A stretch of DNA of 64,000 bases from Microbacteriaceae bacterium VKM Ac-2855 (GCA_013204985.1 JABMLG010000009.1:148826-212825); one strand, 5' to 3'; shown: positions 1 through 10,786, counted from the first letter of the stretch. The notes: generated from the sequence alone by a model not told the origin. Numbers and translations are program-made.

Positions 1-356
1 CCGCGCGCGGTCAGGATCGCCTGGCCGAACGCCTCAGCCGGGGTCATCGAGCCGCCCGCGTTCAGGATCCGCGCCGACTCCTGCACCTCGGAGGGCTCCA
101 AGTCGTGTCCGTTCTTCGTCATGAGCACCAGTTCCTCCACCAGCCGTCGGGCCGGACGCAGTTGTCCGGCCTCGCCCGTCAGGGTCACTTCGTTGCCGCG
201 TACGTGCACCTGCACGAGCGGGAATTGTCGTTCGACCGTCTTGATCAAGCGGTCTTGGGGTCCGAGGAGCCGAACCATCGCGACGCCGTCGACCGTGATC
301 ACGGCGGTCTCGATATCGGGGAGCAGCGGGCCGGGCCCGCTCGCGTCAGAGGGCAA
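1..356 (-). CDS. phoH: PhoH-family ATPase, N-terminal part (runs off the left edge)
   Basis: This is the first ~118 residues of a PhoH/YbeZ-type P-loop protein, linked in this family to RNA metabolism and phosphate response. The visible part reads VRLLGPQDRLIKTVERQFP, then VRGNEVTLTG and a stretch ending SMTPAEAFGQAIL, which is the small KH-like N-terminal region. The Walker motifs lie outside the window. I chose a TTG start because GGAAGG sits 5 nt before it; it overlaps the end of the HIT gene by 11 nt. GTG at 300-302 and GTG at 378-380 are alternatives. The order dnaJ-rsmE-HIT-phoH is typical of actinobacteria and supports the call. Confidence 0.85.
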   Translation of the reverse strand, partial: MPSDASGPGPLLPDIETAVITVDGVAMVRLLGPQDRLIKTVERQFPLVQVHVRGNEVTLTGEAGQLRPARRLVEELVLMTKNGHDLEPSEVQESARILNAGGSMTPAEAFGQAILTAR

Positions 357-693
357 GATCGCCTTCCGAGTGGCCGCCACCGAGGACGTGAGCGTGCACG
401 TGGAAGACGGTCTGGCCCGCATCCGCTCCGGTGTTGAAGACGAGCCGGAACTGACCGTCGACGCGGTCGTCCGCGATGGACTGTGCCGTCGCGACGATCT
501 CGGCGAGCAGGGATGGATCGCCGGCAGCGAGCTCGGCGACGTTCGTGTACTCCTGCGTCTTGGGGAAGACGAGGATGTGCACGGGGGCCTTGGGAGCGAT
601 GTCCTGGATCGCCAGCACGCGGTCGTTCTCGAACACCACGTCGGCGGGGATCTCGCGGTTGGCGATGCGCGTGAAGATCGTGGCTTCGGTCAT
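346..693 (-). CDS. HIT-family nucleotide-binding hydrolase
   Basis: A 115-residue histidine-triad protein, the usual size for bacterial HinT-like purine phosphoramidases. The triad HVHAH is at residues 98-102, after the conserved FRLVFNTGADAGQTVFH strand, and the N-terminus has FENDRVLAIQDIAPKAPVHILVFPK. The frame stays open upstream to 858, but the ATG at 693 is the start: it lies 6 nt after a TACCCT -10 box and matches family length. That position predicts a leaderless message. The gene lies between rsmE and phoH and overlaps phoH by 11 nt, so both are probably co-transcribed. Confidence 0.93.
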   Translation of the reverse strand: MTEATIFTRIANREIPADVVFENDRVLAIQDIAPKAPVHILVFPKTQEYTNVAELAAGDPSLLAEIVATAQSIADDRVDGQFRLVFNTGADAGQTVFHVHAHVLGGGHSEGDLAL

Positions 694-699
694 GTCTTC

Positions 700-705
700 A
701 GGGTA
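700..705 (-). promoter_or_regulatory. Predicted -10 box (TACCCT) for a leaderless HIT/phoH transcript
   Basis: TACCCT on the minus strand ends 6 nt before the ATG of the HIT gene. The spacing puts the transcription start at or next to the ATG, and no Shine-Dalgarno sequence is present. Confidence 0.5.
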
Positions 706-760
706 CCGTCCGGTACCGACACCGGGGCGGAGTTTCGCCCTCGGCACTCGTGCACGGGTC

Positions 761-1495
761 TCACCAGCGGCCGAGCGCCGCCGAGAGCACGGCGATCGCG
801 GCGGGGCCCGCCGTCGAGGTGCGCAAGACGTTCGTGCCCATCCGCACGAGTTCGGCACCCGCGGCGGTCAACAGCTCGAGCTCGTCGGCGGCGACGCCGC
901 CCTCCGGACCCACGACCAGCAGCAGGTCGCGATCGTCGAAGCTCAGCGAGGTGAGAGCAGCGGATGCGCTGGGCTCGAGCACGAGGATCCGCTCACCGCG
1001 CGCGGCCAGCTGCTTCGTCGACACGATCGGCACCACCCCGGGCACCCACCCGCGCAGGGACTGCTTGCTGGCCTCACGGACGATCGATGCCCAGCGCTCG
1101 CGGCCCTTGGCCTCCTTCGGGCCTGTCCAGCGCGAGACCGAGCGGGCGGCTTGCCAGGGCACGATCTCGTCGACGCCGAGCTCGGTCGCCGCCTGGACCG
1201 CGAGTTCGTCGCGGTCGCCCTTGGCTAGTGCCTGGGCGAGGACGAGGCGCGGCGCCGCGGCCGCGACCGTCTCGACGGAGTCGACTCTCAGCTCGAGCCG
1301 GGCCGGCGCCGCATCCGTGACGGTGGCGGTGGCGGTTGCGATGAGGCCACGACCGTCGCCCACGCGGATGCTCTCGCCTGCGCGGATGCGGCTCACGGTG
1401 GCCGCGTGTCGCGCCTCCGCACCGGTCAGCACGAGGGTGCCGCCGGCGACGAACGCCGCGGTGTCGAGCGTCTCGTCGATGTAGTGGTGCGCCAT
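761..1495 (-). CDS. rsmE: 16S rRNA (uracil1498-N3)-methyltransferase
   Basis: A 244-residue SPOUT methyltransferase that uses S-adenosylmethionine to methylate U1498 of 16S rRNA. The N-terminal PUA-like part (to about residue 75) includes LTGAEARHAATVSRIRAGE. The C-terminal knotted domain has QAATELGVDEIVP (101-113), VVGPEGG (194-200) and the cofactor-loop motif MGTNVLRTSTA (219-229). The ATG follows AAGGGAGG by 6 nt. The gene lies downstream of hrcA-dnaJ, the usual actinobacterial arrangement. A palindromic repeat separates it from dnaJ. Confidence 0.95.
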   Translation of the reverse strand: MAHHYIDETLDTAAFVAGGTLVLTGAEARHAATVSRIRAGESIRVGDGRGLIATATATVTDAAPARLELRVDSVETVAAAAPRLVLAQALAKGDRDELAVQAATELGVDEIVPWQAARSVSRWTGPKEAKGRERWASIVREASKQSLRGWVPGVVPIVSTKQLAARGERILVLEPSASAALTSLSFDDRDLLLVVGPEGGVAADELELLTAAGAELVRMGTNVLRTSTAGPAAIAVLSAALGRW

Positions 1496-1522
1496 CCGGC
1501 GCCTCCCTTCGAACTGTCGACG

Positions 1523-1582
1523 CCCGGGTCATCACGAACCGTCCCTCAACCGGCGGAAACGGACGGGATGCGACCACCCGGG
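1523..1582. repeat. Dispersed ~60-bp palindromic repeat, single copy
   Basis: An imperfect palindrome between dnaJ and rsmE. The left arm is CCCGGGTCATCACGAACC followed by GTCC; the right arm, read as reverse complement, is CCCGGGTGGTCGCATCCC followed by GTCC. The same outer CCCGGG and inner TCACGAACCG signature recurs at 46420-47014, 62554-62709 and 63701-63926. As RNA it would fold into a hairpin downstream of dnaJ. Confidence 0.65.
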
Positions 1583-1596
1583 CTCAGTGCCTCGGC

Positions 1597-2706
1597 CTAG
1601 CCGAGGAAGCGGTCGCGCAGCTTCGAGAAGAGGCCCTGCTGGAAGTGGGTCAGCGCCGGCTTGGCGGGCTTGTAGTGCTGCGAGAACTCGGTGATCAGTT
1701 CGCGCTCGCGATGACCGAGCTTGGTCGGTGTGACCACCTGGATGCCGACCCGGAGGTCGCCGCGACCGGTGCCGCGCAGGCGGGTGACGCCGCGCGACTT
1801 GATCGTGACGATCTCGGCGCTCTGGGTGCCCGGCTTGATCTCGATCTCGATGTCGCCGTCGAGCGCCTTGAGCGTCGTGGTCGAGCCGAGGATCGCATCC
1901 GTCATCTGCACCTCGAGGGTGCAGAGCAGGTCGTCACCGTTGCGGCTGAAGATGTCGTGGTGCTTGACCTTGATCTCGAGGTAGAGGTCACCGCTCGGCC
2001 CGCCCGCCGGGCCGACCTCGCCACTGCCCGGCATCTGCAGACGCAGACCGGTGTCGACACCGGCCGGGATGTCGACCGGGATGGTACGGCGCGCGCGGAC
2101 GCGACCCTGACCCTGGCAGGTGGAGCACGGCGTGGCGATCACAGTGCCGTAGCCGCGGCAGGTGCCGCAGGGGCTGGAGGTCATCACATTGCCCAGCAGC
2201 GAGCGGACCGTGCGCTGGATCTGGCCGGAGCCGTGGCAGATGTCGCAGGTGACGGGCGAGGTGCCCGGCTGGCAGCACGAACCCTGGCAGGTCTCGCAGA
2301 GAACGGCCGTGTCGACCTCGAGCTCGCGATGCGCCCCGAAGATCACCTCGTCCAACGAGACCTCTACGCGCAGCAGCGCGTCCTGGCCGCGCTCGCGACG
2401 CGAGCGTGGACCGCGCGAGTTGCCACCGCCGCCCTGCCCGAAGAACGTCTCGAAGATGTCGCCGAAGCCACCGAAACCCTGCGCGCCACCGAGGCCGCCG
2501 TCCTGCGGACCGCGGTCGTACTGTTGCCGCTGCTGCGGGTCGCTGAGCACGTCGTACGCGTGCGTGACGAGCTTGAATCGCTCGGAGGCGTCCGCACTCG
2601 GATTGACGTCGGGGTGCAGCTCGCGCGCGAGGCGACGGTACGCCTTCTTGATCGCGTCGGGGGTGGCGTCGCGCTCGACGCCCAGCACTTCGTAGTGATC
2701 GGCCAC
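1597..2706 (-). CDS. dnaJ: Molecular chaperone DnaJ
   Basis: A 369-residue type I Hsp40 co-chaperone that stimulates DnaK ATPase and delivers unfolded clients. The J domain (1-70) has HPD at 31-33; a Gly/Phe-rich linker follows (about 70-105). The zinc region has four CxxC knuckles at C137/C140, C154/C157, C180/C183 and C194/C197. The first is CETCQGSC rather than the usual CxxCxGxG. The C-terminal client-binding domain is complete. The start is GTG. It lies 71 nt downstream of hrcA and is expected to share its CIRCE control. No dnaK or grpE is present here, so this is probably the second, DnaJ2-type copy paired with HrcA. Confidence 0.95.
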   Translation of the reverse strand: MADHYEVLGVERDATPDAIKKAYRRLARELHPDVNPSADASERFKLVTHAYDVLSDPQQRQQYDRGPQDGGLGGAQGFGGFGDIFETFFGQGGGGNSRGPRSRRERGQDALLRVEVSLDEVIFGAHRELEVDTAVLCETCQGSCCQPGTSPVTCDICHGSGQIQRTVRSLLGNVMTSSPCGTCRGYGTVIATPCSTCQGQGRVRARRTIPVDIPAGVDTGLRLQMPGSGEVGPAGGPSGDLYLEIKVKHHDIFSRNGDDLLCTLEVQMTDAILGSTTTLKALDGDIEIEIKPGTQSAEIVTIKSRGVTRLRGTGRGDLRVGIQVVTPTKLGHRERELITEFSQHYKPAKPALTHFQQGLFSKLRDRFLG

Positions 2707-2777
2707 GGGTGGCTTCGTCCTCTGTTCGTGGTTCGAATGATGTGGAATGCGACCGGATGGGTCGCGCGGACTCTCGG

Positions 2778-3800
2778 CTATTCCTCGCCGAGCAATCGCG
2801 AGAGGTATCGGGCGACAGCGCGCACGGCCGCGATGTTGCCCGAGTAGTCCATGCGGATCGGCCCGAGCACGCCGAGCCGGGCGATCTGACCCCCCGCCGC
2901 CGTGTAGCCGCTGGTGAGAACCGAGGTCTCCTGCAGACCGAACGCCGCGTTCTCGCGACCGATCCGAACCGAGACCCCGCGCGGATCCGGCACCATCTCG
3001 CCGAAGAGGCGCAGCAGCTCCACCTGCTCCTCGATCGCCTCGAGGACCGGGTAGAGGTTGCCGGAGAAGTCCTCCTCGGTGCGCACGAGGTTCGCGGCCC
3101 CGGCCATCACGAGCTTGTCCTGGCGGTTCGCGCCGACTTGTTCGATCAGGGTCGCGACGATGGTGGTCACGGCCGCGCGCCGTTCTGGGCTGAACTGCTC
3201 GATCGTGGCGGCGAACGACTCCGCGGCCGCCGCGAGGCCGAGGCCGATCCCCGCCGTGTTCAGCTTGGCTCGGATCTCGCCGAGGAAGACCTCGTCGACA
3301 TCCTCCGCGAGCTCGAGCACGCGCTGGTCGACGCGCCCGGTATCGGTGATCAGCACCGACAACAGGCGGCGCGAGCTCAGCGCGACGAGTTCGACGTGAC
3401 GCACGTGCGCCGCGCCGAAGGACGGGTACTGCACCAGTGCGACGTTGTGGGTGAGCTGCGACAGCAGTCGCACGGTCTTGGCCAGTACGTCGTCGAGATC
3501 GGGCGTCTGGCCGAGGAAGGTCTCTATGGCATGCCGTTGGGCTGCGGTGAGGGGCCGCAGGTCGGCGAGCTGATCGACGAAGAGTCGATAACCCTTGTCG
3601 GTCGGGACGCGGCCGGAAGAAGTGTGCGGAGCCGCGATCAGCTCCTCTTCCTCCAGCTGGGCCATGTCGTTCCGGATGGTCGCGGCCGAGACGCCGAAGG
3701 AGTGCCGTTCGACGATCGACTTGGAGCCGACGGGTTCACGGCTCGCGACGTAATCCTGGACGATCACGCGCAGTACCTGGAGTCCACGTTCGGTCACCAT
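2778..3800 (-). CDS. hrcA: Heat-inducible transcription repressor HrcA
   Basis: A 340-residue repressor that binds CIRCE operators and is activated by GroEL. The N-terminal winged helix (about 1-75) reads [20 protein letters not shown], then [23 protein letters not shown], the classic HrcA HTH. A GAF-like dimerisation and effector domain fills the rest. The frame is open upstream to 3902, but that stretch encodes the CIRCE element and promoter, so the ATG at 3800 preceded by GGGAGG is the start. The CIRCE box 53 nt upstream predicts autoregulation together with dnaJ. Confidence 0.96.
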   Translation of the reverse strand: MVTERGLQVLRVIVQDYVASREPVGSKSIVERHSFGVSAATIRNDMAQLEEEELIAAPHTSSGRVPTDKGYRLFVDQLADLRPLTAAQRHAIETFLGQTPDLDDVLAKTVRLLSQLTHNVALVQYPSFGAAHVRHVELVALSSRRLLSVLITDTGRVDQRVLELAEDVDEVFLGEIRAKLNTAGIGLGLAAAAESFAATIEQFSPERRAAVTTIVATLIEQVGANRQDKLVMAGAANLVRTEEDFSGNLYPVLEAIEEQVELLRLFGEMVPDPRGVSVRIGRENAAFGLQETSVLTSGYTAAGGQIARLGVLGPIRMDYSGNIAAVRAVARYLSRLLGEE

Positions 3801-3852
3801 CGAAGGCACCTCCCGCTCGGAACTCGTCTCAGCCTGTTCATCCGCTCGCGGT

Positions 3853-3879
3853 TTGGCACTCCGCCGAGCTGAGTGCCAA
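3853..3879 (-). promoter_or_regulatory. CIRCE operator (HrcA binding site) with overlapping -10 box
   Basis: A perfect inverted repeat, TTGGCACTC, nine spacer bases, GAGTGCCAA. It matches the CIRCE consensus TTAGCACTC-N9-GAGTGCTAA with one compensated change per arm. On the minus strand TATGAT (3884-3879) abuts its upstream arm and would serve as the -10 of the hrcA promoter. HrcA bound here would cover the transcription start. Confidence 0.93.
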
Positions 3880-4069
3880 TCATAACCCGCCCTCGATGCC
3901 ATCCCTCCGTGCTGGCGCGGTCTCGGAGTCAGTGGTAACCCTCATTGCCGCGCGAACCCGCCGGGCGTACCGTGTGCTCGTGGTCGCGGTGCGACGGAGT
4001 CACGCCTCCCGCGGCTGACCCGCGCGAGCCTCCGCCCGCGCGTCGGTGTTCCATCTGAAGGGAACGTCC

Positions 4070-4447
4070 ATGTCTCAGCCTCACACCGGCGCCAACCCGC
4101 CCGCCGCCGCACCTCTCACCGAGGCGGAGGATCGCCAGTGGGCGTCCTTTGCGCACCTGGGCGGCATCATCAGCGTGCTGCCCTCGCTCATCATCTGGCT
4201 CGTCTTCCGAGATCGCGGGCGCTTCACCGGCACCGAGGCCAAGGAGGCGCTGAACTTCCAGCTCACCCTCCTCGGTGTGCACGTGATCGCCTGGATCCTC
4301 GACGCGACCCTGGTGGGCGCGATCATCGGCATCCCCCTCGACCTCGCCGCGTGGGCCGTCGGCATCGTCTACTCGATCCTCGCCTTCCTCAAAGCGAAGG
4401 ACGGTATTGCGTACCGGTACCCCTTCGCGGTGCGTCTGATCACATAG
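4070..4447 (+). CDS. DUF4870 domain-containing membrane protein
   Basis: A 125-residue small membrane protein of the DUF4870 (Tic20-like) family, function unknown. A proline/alanine-rich N-terminus is followed by DRQWASFAHLGGIISVLPSL. Hydrophobic segments lie at about 28-46, 66-86 and 88-108, and the motif EAKEALNFQLT precedes the second. The ATG at 4070 follows GAAGGG; an in-frame start further up lacks one. A paralogue follows at 4610. The stop codon lies inside the first unit of an 18-bp tandem repeat. Confidence 0.85.
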   Translation: MSQPHTGANPPAAAPLTEAEDRQWASFAHLGGIISVLPSLIIWLVFRDRGRFTGTEAKEALNFQLTLLGVHVIAWILDATLVGAIIGIPLDLAAWAVGIVYSILAFLKAKDGIAYRYPFAVRLIT

Positions 4448-4493
4448 CGTCCATTCGTCACACAGCGTCCGCTCGTCACATAGCGTCCGCTCG
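4440..4493 (+). repeat. Three tandem 18-bp repeats overlapping a stop codon
   Basis: Three head-to-tail copies of TCACATAGCGTCCGCTCG-like units at 4440-4457, 4458-4475 and 4476-4493, with one or two differences between copies. The TAG in the first copy ends the upstream DUF4870 gene. The period is a multiple of three, so the frame is kept across units. Confidence 0.85.
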
Positions 4494-4609
4494 GTTTTCC
4501 ACGCCCTTCCCGGAAACAGCACGTGACCGGGCGTGACACGCTGTGCCACGATGGGGCGGGGGCAAGCCGGCTCCCGGTGAACGCCCGACTCGTTCGAAAC
4601 GGAGAGACC

Positions 4610-4987
4610 ATGTCCGCAACGCCTCCCCCGCCCCCGCAGCAGCAGTACGCCCCTCAGCCGCCGCTGAATCCGGCCGACGAGAAGACGTGGGCGATCGTGA
4701 CCCACGTCGCCGGGATCTTCCTCGGCTTCATCCCGTCCCTGATCGTCTACCTCGTGTTCAAGGGGCGCGGTCCGTTCTTGGAGGCGCACTCCAAGACGGC
4801 ACTGAACTTCCAGATCACCATGGTGATCGCCTACGTCGTCGGCCTCGTGCTCACGGCGGTGGTCATCGGCATCTTCGTGTTGATCGCCGTGTGGGTCGTG
4901 GAGATCATCTTCAGCATCATCGCCGCGGTCAAGGCGAGCCAGGGGCAGTACTACTCGTACCCTCTGACGATCGCCTTCATCAAGTAG
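4610..4987 (+). CDS. DUF4870 domain-containing membrane protein (second copy)
   Basis: A 125-residue paralogue of the preceding gene, with the same architecture: a Pro/Gln-rich head (PPPPPQQQYAPQPP), then TWAIVTHVAGIFLGFIPSLI, the motif AHSKTALNFQIT and two further hydrophobic helices. The ATG at 4610 follows GGAGAG by 4 nt. DUF4870 proteins often occur as tandem copies; no biochemical role is established. A hairpin follows directly and probably ends the transcript. Confidence 0.85.
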   Translation: MSATPPPPPQQQYAPQPPLNPADEKTWAIVTHVAGIFLGFIPSLIVYLVFKGRGPFLEAHSKTALNFQITMVIAYVVGLVLTAVVIGIFVLIAVWVVEIIFSIIAAVKASQGQYYSYPLTIAFIK

Positions 4988-4993
4988 CCCGAA

Positions 4994-5040
4994 CCCGAGA
5001 AGGTGCAGGAGTCGGCCGCCGACTCCGGCAACTTCTCGGG
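4994..5040. terminator. Bidirectional hairpin between convergent genes
   Basis: CCCGAGAAG and GGAGTCGG pair with CCGACTCC and CTTCTCGGG around a short loop. The hairpin lies between the convergent DUF4870 gene and hemW. There is no clear T tract. Confidence 0.6.
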
Positions 5041-5086
5041 TCGAGGCGTGGGGCGATGGGCGGTCTCGGCGGCCGGCCGGCTGCCC

Positions 5087-6310
5087 CTACGGGGTGAGGC
5101 GCCGAACGACCGCGTCGGCCAGCAGGCGGCCCCGAAGGGTTAGCAAGATGCGGCCGGCCAGGGCCGCGCGCCCGTCGATGAGGCCATCCGCGATCAGACC
5201 GGCGACAGCGGGGCGCGCGGATGCGTCGACGACGTCGATCGGCAGACCGTCGCTCAAGCGCGTGCGCAGCAGCACGTCCTCGAGGCTGCGCGAGTCGGCA
5301 TCGAGGGTCTCGCGACCGGCGGCCGGCGACGCTCCCGCGTGGATCCGATCGGCGTACGCGGCCGGATGCTTGACGTTCCACCAACGCACTCCGCCGACGT
5401 GGCTGTGCGCGCCGGGGCCCACGCCCCACCAATCGTGACCCAGCCAGTACGAGAGGTTGTGCCGCGAACGATGGTCGGCGCCGCGTGCCCAGTTGCTCAC
5501 CTCGTACCATTCGTAGCCGGCGCTCGCGAGCCGCGCATCCGCCAACTCGTACATGTCGGCGGTGAGGTCGTCGTCGGGCTGCGCCACCGCACCCGAGCGG
5601 ATCTGCCGTGCCAGTTTGGTGCCGGCCTCGACGATGAGCGCGTACGCCGAGAGGTGGTCGGGCTCGCAAGCGAGTGCGGCATCCAACGAACGGGACCAGT
5701 CATCGAGCGACTCGCCCGGCGTGCCGTAGATCAGATCGAGACTGACCTGCAGCCCGGCCTCCCGAGCCCACTGGACGACGAGCGGGATGCGGTCGGGATC
5801 ATGGGTGCGCTCGAGGGTCGCCAGCACGTGCGGAACCGCCGACTGCATCCCGAAGCTGACCCGGTTGAAGCCCGCGTCGGCGAGGGTGCGCAGGTACGCG
5901 GCGTCGACGGAATCGGGGTTCGCCTCGGTGGTGATCTCGGCACCGGGCCGGATGCCGTGGTGCTCGCGGATCGCGCTGAGCATGCGTCCGAGGTCGCCGG
6001 CCGGCAGCAGCGTGGGGGTACCGCCGCCGAAGAACACGGTCGCCGCTTCACGCCGGGGCAGGCCCGCCACATCGAGCACGGAGGCGCCGAAGGCGATCTC
6101 TCGCGACGCCTCTTCGGCGTAATCGCTCTGCTTCGCTCCGCGGAGTTCGGGCGCGGTGTACGTATTGAAGTCGCAGTAACCGCAACGCACGCGGCAGAAC
6201 GGCACGTGCACGTACACCCCGAGATCGCGGTGCTGCGCGCCGTCGCGCACGGATGCGGGCAGCAGTCCGTCCAACGGCGCCGGGTCGGCGATCGGCAGCG
6301 GCCCCGCCAT
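5087..6310 (-). CDS. hemW: Radical SAM heme chaperone HemW
   Basis: A 407-residue radical SAM protein of the HemW family, formerly annotated as an oxygen-independent coproporphyrinogen oxidase, that binds haem and transfers it to client proteins. The cluster motif C39-xxx-C43-xx-C46 lies in VPFCRVRCGYCDF. GGGTPTLL follows, with YEVSNWARG and LSYWLGHDWWGVGPGAHS further on, all typical of HemW. The ATG at 6310 lies 10 nt after the DUF1990 stop, so hemW is the last gene of a lepA-DUF1990-hemW operon. Confidence 0.93.
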   Translation of the reverse strand: MAGPLPIADPAPLDGLLPASVRDGAQHRDLGVYVHVPFCRVRCGYCDFNTYTAPELRGAKQSDYAEEASREIAFGASVLDVAGLPRREAATVFFGGGTPTLLPAGDLGRMLSAIREHHGIRPGAEITTEANPDSVDAAYLRTLADAGFNRVSFGMQSAVPHVLATLERTHDPDRIPLVVQWAREAGLQVSLDLIYGTPGESLDDWSRSLDAALACEPDHLSAYALIVEAGTKLARQIRSGAVAQPDDDLTADMYELADARLASAGYEWYEVSNWARGADHRSRHNLSYWLGHDWWGVGPGAHSHVGGVRWWNVKHPAAYADRIHAGASPAAGRETLDADSRSLEDVLLRTRLSDGLPIDVVDASARPAVAGLIADGLIDGRAALAGRILLTLRGRLLADAVVRRLTP

Positions 6311-6320
6311 CAGCGGCCCG

Positions 6321-6973
6321 TCACGAGGAGATGACGTGCGGCAGCAGTGCCCGCAGGTACTTCTTGGTGATGCTCTTCTGCACCCGACGCAGCACCGGCG
6401 CACCGAGGCGGTAGAGCCGCGAGCTGGGCTTCGAGAAGACACGGATCACGATCCAGACGGAATCGTCGGCCCGCTTCTCGACGACGAAGGATTCTTCGCC
6501 GCTCTCGGGATGCCCGGCGAGCGTTCCGTAGGCGAACCCGACCTCGTCGGGCTCGTCGATCACGTACACGACCCGAACGGGCGCATCGAACGTGCGGCCG
6601 AACTTCTTCACCTTGAGCACCGCGGTCATGCCGGCGGTGATGTACGGCGTGCCGTCGGCGGCGAATCGGTCTTCCGTGGGACGGCTGGTCAGATCGATCG
6701 GAGTGCCCTCCGAGTCGAAGTTGACCCCGGTGTACTGCACGCCGGTGCCGGCCTGGATATCGGTGACCTCGATGTCACTGCCGCGCTGGACGCCCCAGGT
6801 CATCAAGCCTTCGGCGACGATGTCGAATCGCTCCTGACCGGACCCCAGGCGTGCCTCGAAACGTGCCGCGCGGAAGCCCTCCGGCGGATAGCTGAGCAGG
6901 TCGGGCGCGAGCGTGCCGCCGACGGCCCCGTAGGTGACCTGCGGCTGACCCTCGAAGCTCGAGCGGCGCACGC

Positions 6974-6977
<4 letters not shown>
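6321..6977 (-). CDS. DUF1990 family protein
   Basis: A 218-residue protein of the DUF1990 family, function unknown. Recognisable parts are [34 protein letters not shown] near the N-terminus, then [38 protein letters not shown]. No signal peptide or membrane helix is evident. It overlaps lepA by 4 nt and lies 10 nt before hemW, implying translational coupling within that operon. Confidence 0.88.
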
Positions 6978-8824
<1,847 letters not shown>

Positions 8825-8922
8825 TGTGCTACCAGTGTCCCATGCCTCCGGCCGAAGCGTCCGCGCGGGTGTTCCGCACATGCACCCCCGGTGGTGAGCG
8901 CGCGGCCGGAACCCCGGCGGTG

Positions 8923-9447
8923 TCAGAGGTCGAGGCCGTAGGCGCGGCTCGGTTCGATGCCGGGCGGATTCTCGCGGCCGGGCAGTCGGGTGAAGCCGAG
9001 CGTGTCGTAGAGGTGATGTGCGGCGTACATGTCGGATCCACTGTTCATCACCACGCGCGCGACGCCCCTGGAGCGTCCGAGCGCGATCACGAACTCGGTG
9101 AGCAGACGGCCCAGCCCTCGGCCGCGCGCCGCCGGGGCGACAGCGAGCAGGCGCCAGTCCAATTCGTCCGGCAGGCCGAGCGGGGTGAAGTTGCCGCCGT
9201 CCTTCGCCGTTGTCACGGTCGCGAGCAGCTCACCCGAACGCGCATCCGCCGCCACCCACACCTCCGCGACGGCCTCGTGCGCGGCGATGTCGAGCATCTG
9301 CGCGGCGTAGTCGTCGCCGATTTCGTAGTCGTGCCGATACGCGTCCAGCCGCAGTGCTCCGACCGCGGCGTACTCGCTCGGATGGACGCGACGGATCACC
9401 ACGGTCGGGTCGGACGAGACGGGGAGGATCGGGGTCGTGCTGCTCAC
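8923..9447 (-). CDS. GNAT-family N-acetyltransferase
   Basis: A 174-residue acetyltransferase; the acceptor is unknown. The acetyl-CoA motif [16 protein letters not shown] (about 101-116, RGRGLG at 108-113) and the C-terminal [12 protein letters not shown] are typical of the fold. The frame stays open far upstream, but the GTG at 9447 is the start: it lies 6 nt after a TACGCT box and avoids overlap with the aminotransferase gene. No substrate clue comes from the neighbours. Confidence 0.85.
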   Translation of the reverse strand: MSSTTPILPVSSDPTVVIRRVHPSEYAAVGALRLDAYRHDYEIGDDYAAQMLDIAAHEAVAEVWVAADARSGELLATVTTAKDGGNFTPLGLPDELDWRLLAVAPAARGRGLGRLLTEFVIALGRSRGVARVVMNSGSDMYAAHHLYDTLGFTRLPGRENPPGIEPSRAYGLDL

Positions 9448-9453
9448 CGCAGC

Positions 9454-9459
9454 AGCGTA
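9454..9459 (-). promoter_or_regulatory. Predicted -10 box (TACGCT) for a leaderless acetyltransferase mRNA
   Basis: TACGCT on the minus strand ends 6 nt before the GTG of the GNAT gene, with no ribosome binding site between. It decides the start codon of that gene. Confidence 0.5.
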
Positions 9460-9497
9460 CGGCCGCGAGCCTCGCTCAGGCGTCGTGTGACGAAGCG

Positions 9498-10652
9498 CTA
9501 CGGCGCCGGCAGCAACCCGAGACCGTGATCGAGATCGGCCGGATCCGATGCGAGGCAGACCCGGATCCATCCTTCGCCCGTGCGACCGAAGGCGCTGCCG
9601 GGTGCGACGGCGACCTTCGAATCGAGCAGGAAGTCCTCGGCCCACCGGGCGACGTCGCCGCGTGTCGCGTGCGACATGTCGATCCAGAGGTAGAAAGCAC
9701 CCTCCGGCTCGCGATAGCGGATGCCGCGGCGATCCAGCAGCGCCGTGGCGCGCAGCAGGTTGCTAAGGTAGTGCTCTGAGGCAGCGGCCACGGCGTCCTG
9801 CGGTCCGGTCAACGCCGCGAGCGCGGCGCGCTGATCCGGCGTCGCGACGCAACCGATCGACGCCTCCTGCACGGTCACCATCGTCGCGGTGAACCCGGGC
9901 GGGGTGACGAGGTACCCGAGGCGGACCCCGGTCATCGCGTACGTCTTCGACAGCGAGAACACACTGAGCACACGATCGTCGTCGTGGCCGAGCTCCTGGG
10001 CGATGCGCGCCAGGCTCACGTGCGGCCGGCCGTAGGTGAAGTACTCGTACACCTCGTCGCTGATCACCCACAGATCGTGCTCGCGGGCGAACGCCAGGAG
10101 CCGCTCGAGCACCTCGCGCGGGAAGACCACGCCCAGCGGATTCGACGGCGAGTTCACGATCAGCACCCGAGTGCGTTCGGTGACGATGCGCTCCAGCTCG
10201 TCGAGATCCGGCAGGAAGCCGTTTTCGGGACGCAGGCTGTAGGGCACCGGCACGGCCTCGATCATCCGCGCGTTCATGGTGAAGGTCGTGTAACCGGGGT
10301 CGGGCACCAGCACCTCGTCACCGTGACCGAGCGTGAGCGTCATCGCCTGGTACAGCGCCTGCGTGCCGCCGACGCTGACCCAGACCTGCTCGACGTCGAC
10401 ATCGATGCCGTTGTCGCGGGCGAGCTTCGTGACGATCGCCTCGCGCAGCGGCATGAGGCCGCCGTTGGGCCCGTAGTTCGTGTCGTCGGCGGCCCACGCC
10501 TCCCGCGCGGCCTCGATGATGTGCGGGGCGACGGGAACGTCGGGCTCGCCGACAGCGAGATGGGTGACGCCCTCGAGGCGGAGGGCGATCTCGAAGAGAC
10601 GGCGGATCCCGGACATCGGAACCGCGGGAATATGATCGGCGAGGCGTGGCAT
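9498..10652 (-). CDS. Class I/II pyridoxal phosphate aminotransferase
   Basis: A 384-residue fold-type I aminotransferase. Visible landmarks are VGEPDVPVAPHI, YGPNGGLMPLREAI, NSPSNPLGVV, SDEVYEYFTYG (Asp199, Tyr202), the cofactor lysine in SLSKTYAMTG (Lys236) and the arginine of VRLGYL. The amino donor is not evident; AspC-like and branched-chain or aromatic types share this pattern. The ATG at 10652 lies 7 nt after TACCCT, with GGGAGGG in between, so it may be leaderless or use that purine run as a binding site. It is divergent from rpsT. Confidence 0.93.
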   Translation of the reverse strand: MPRLADHIPAVPMSGIRRLFEIALRLEGVTHLAVGEPDVPVAPHIIEAAREAWAADDTNYGPNGGLMPLREAIVTKLARDNGIDVDVEQVWVSVGGTQALYQAMTLTLGHGDEVLVPDPGYTTFTMNARMIEAVPVPYSLRPENGFLPDLDELERIVTERTRVLIVNSPSNPLGVVFPREVLERLLAFAREHDLWVISDEVYEYFTYGRPHVSLARIAQELGHDDDRVLSVFSLSKTYAMTGVRLGYLVTPPGFTATMVTVQEASIGCVATPDQRAALAALTGPQDAVAAASEHYLSNLLRATALLDRRGIRYREPEGAFYLWIDMSHATRGDVARWAEDFLLDSKVAVAPGSAFGRTGEGWIRVCLASDPADLDHGLGLLPAP

Positions 10653-10659
10653 CCCTCCC

Positions 10660-10665
10660 AGGGTA
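10660..10665 (-). promoter_or_regulatory. Predicted -10 box (TACCCT) of the aminotransferase gene
   Basis: TACCCT on the minus strand ends 7 nt before the ATG at 10652. Confidence 0.45.
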
Positions 10666-10728
10666 GAACGCCGCGGCGGAGATCGCCGCCGCAGCAGCAG
10701 CAGGTCACCGAAGCGCCCCGTTTCGCGG

Positions 10729-10757
10729 TTGTTCGGATGGCTCGCGTACGCTAAAGT
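10729..10757 (+). promoter_or_regulatory. Sigma-A type promoter of rpsT
   Basis: TTGTTC (10729-10734), a 17-nt spacer and TAAAGT (10752-10757) form a good housekeeping promoter. Transcription would start near 10764, leaving a leader of about 190 nt before the rpsT GTG. Confidence 0.6.
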
Positions 10758-10786
10758 TTCTTGTTGGCTTGCGCTCCACACCCGCG

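Noticed and set aside
3929..4789. 286-codon minus-strand frame
   Set aside because: It covers both DUF4870 genes in antisense and owes its charged repeats to the 18-bp repeats and codon bias.
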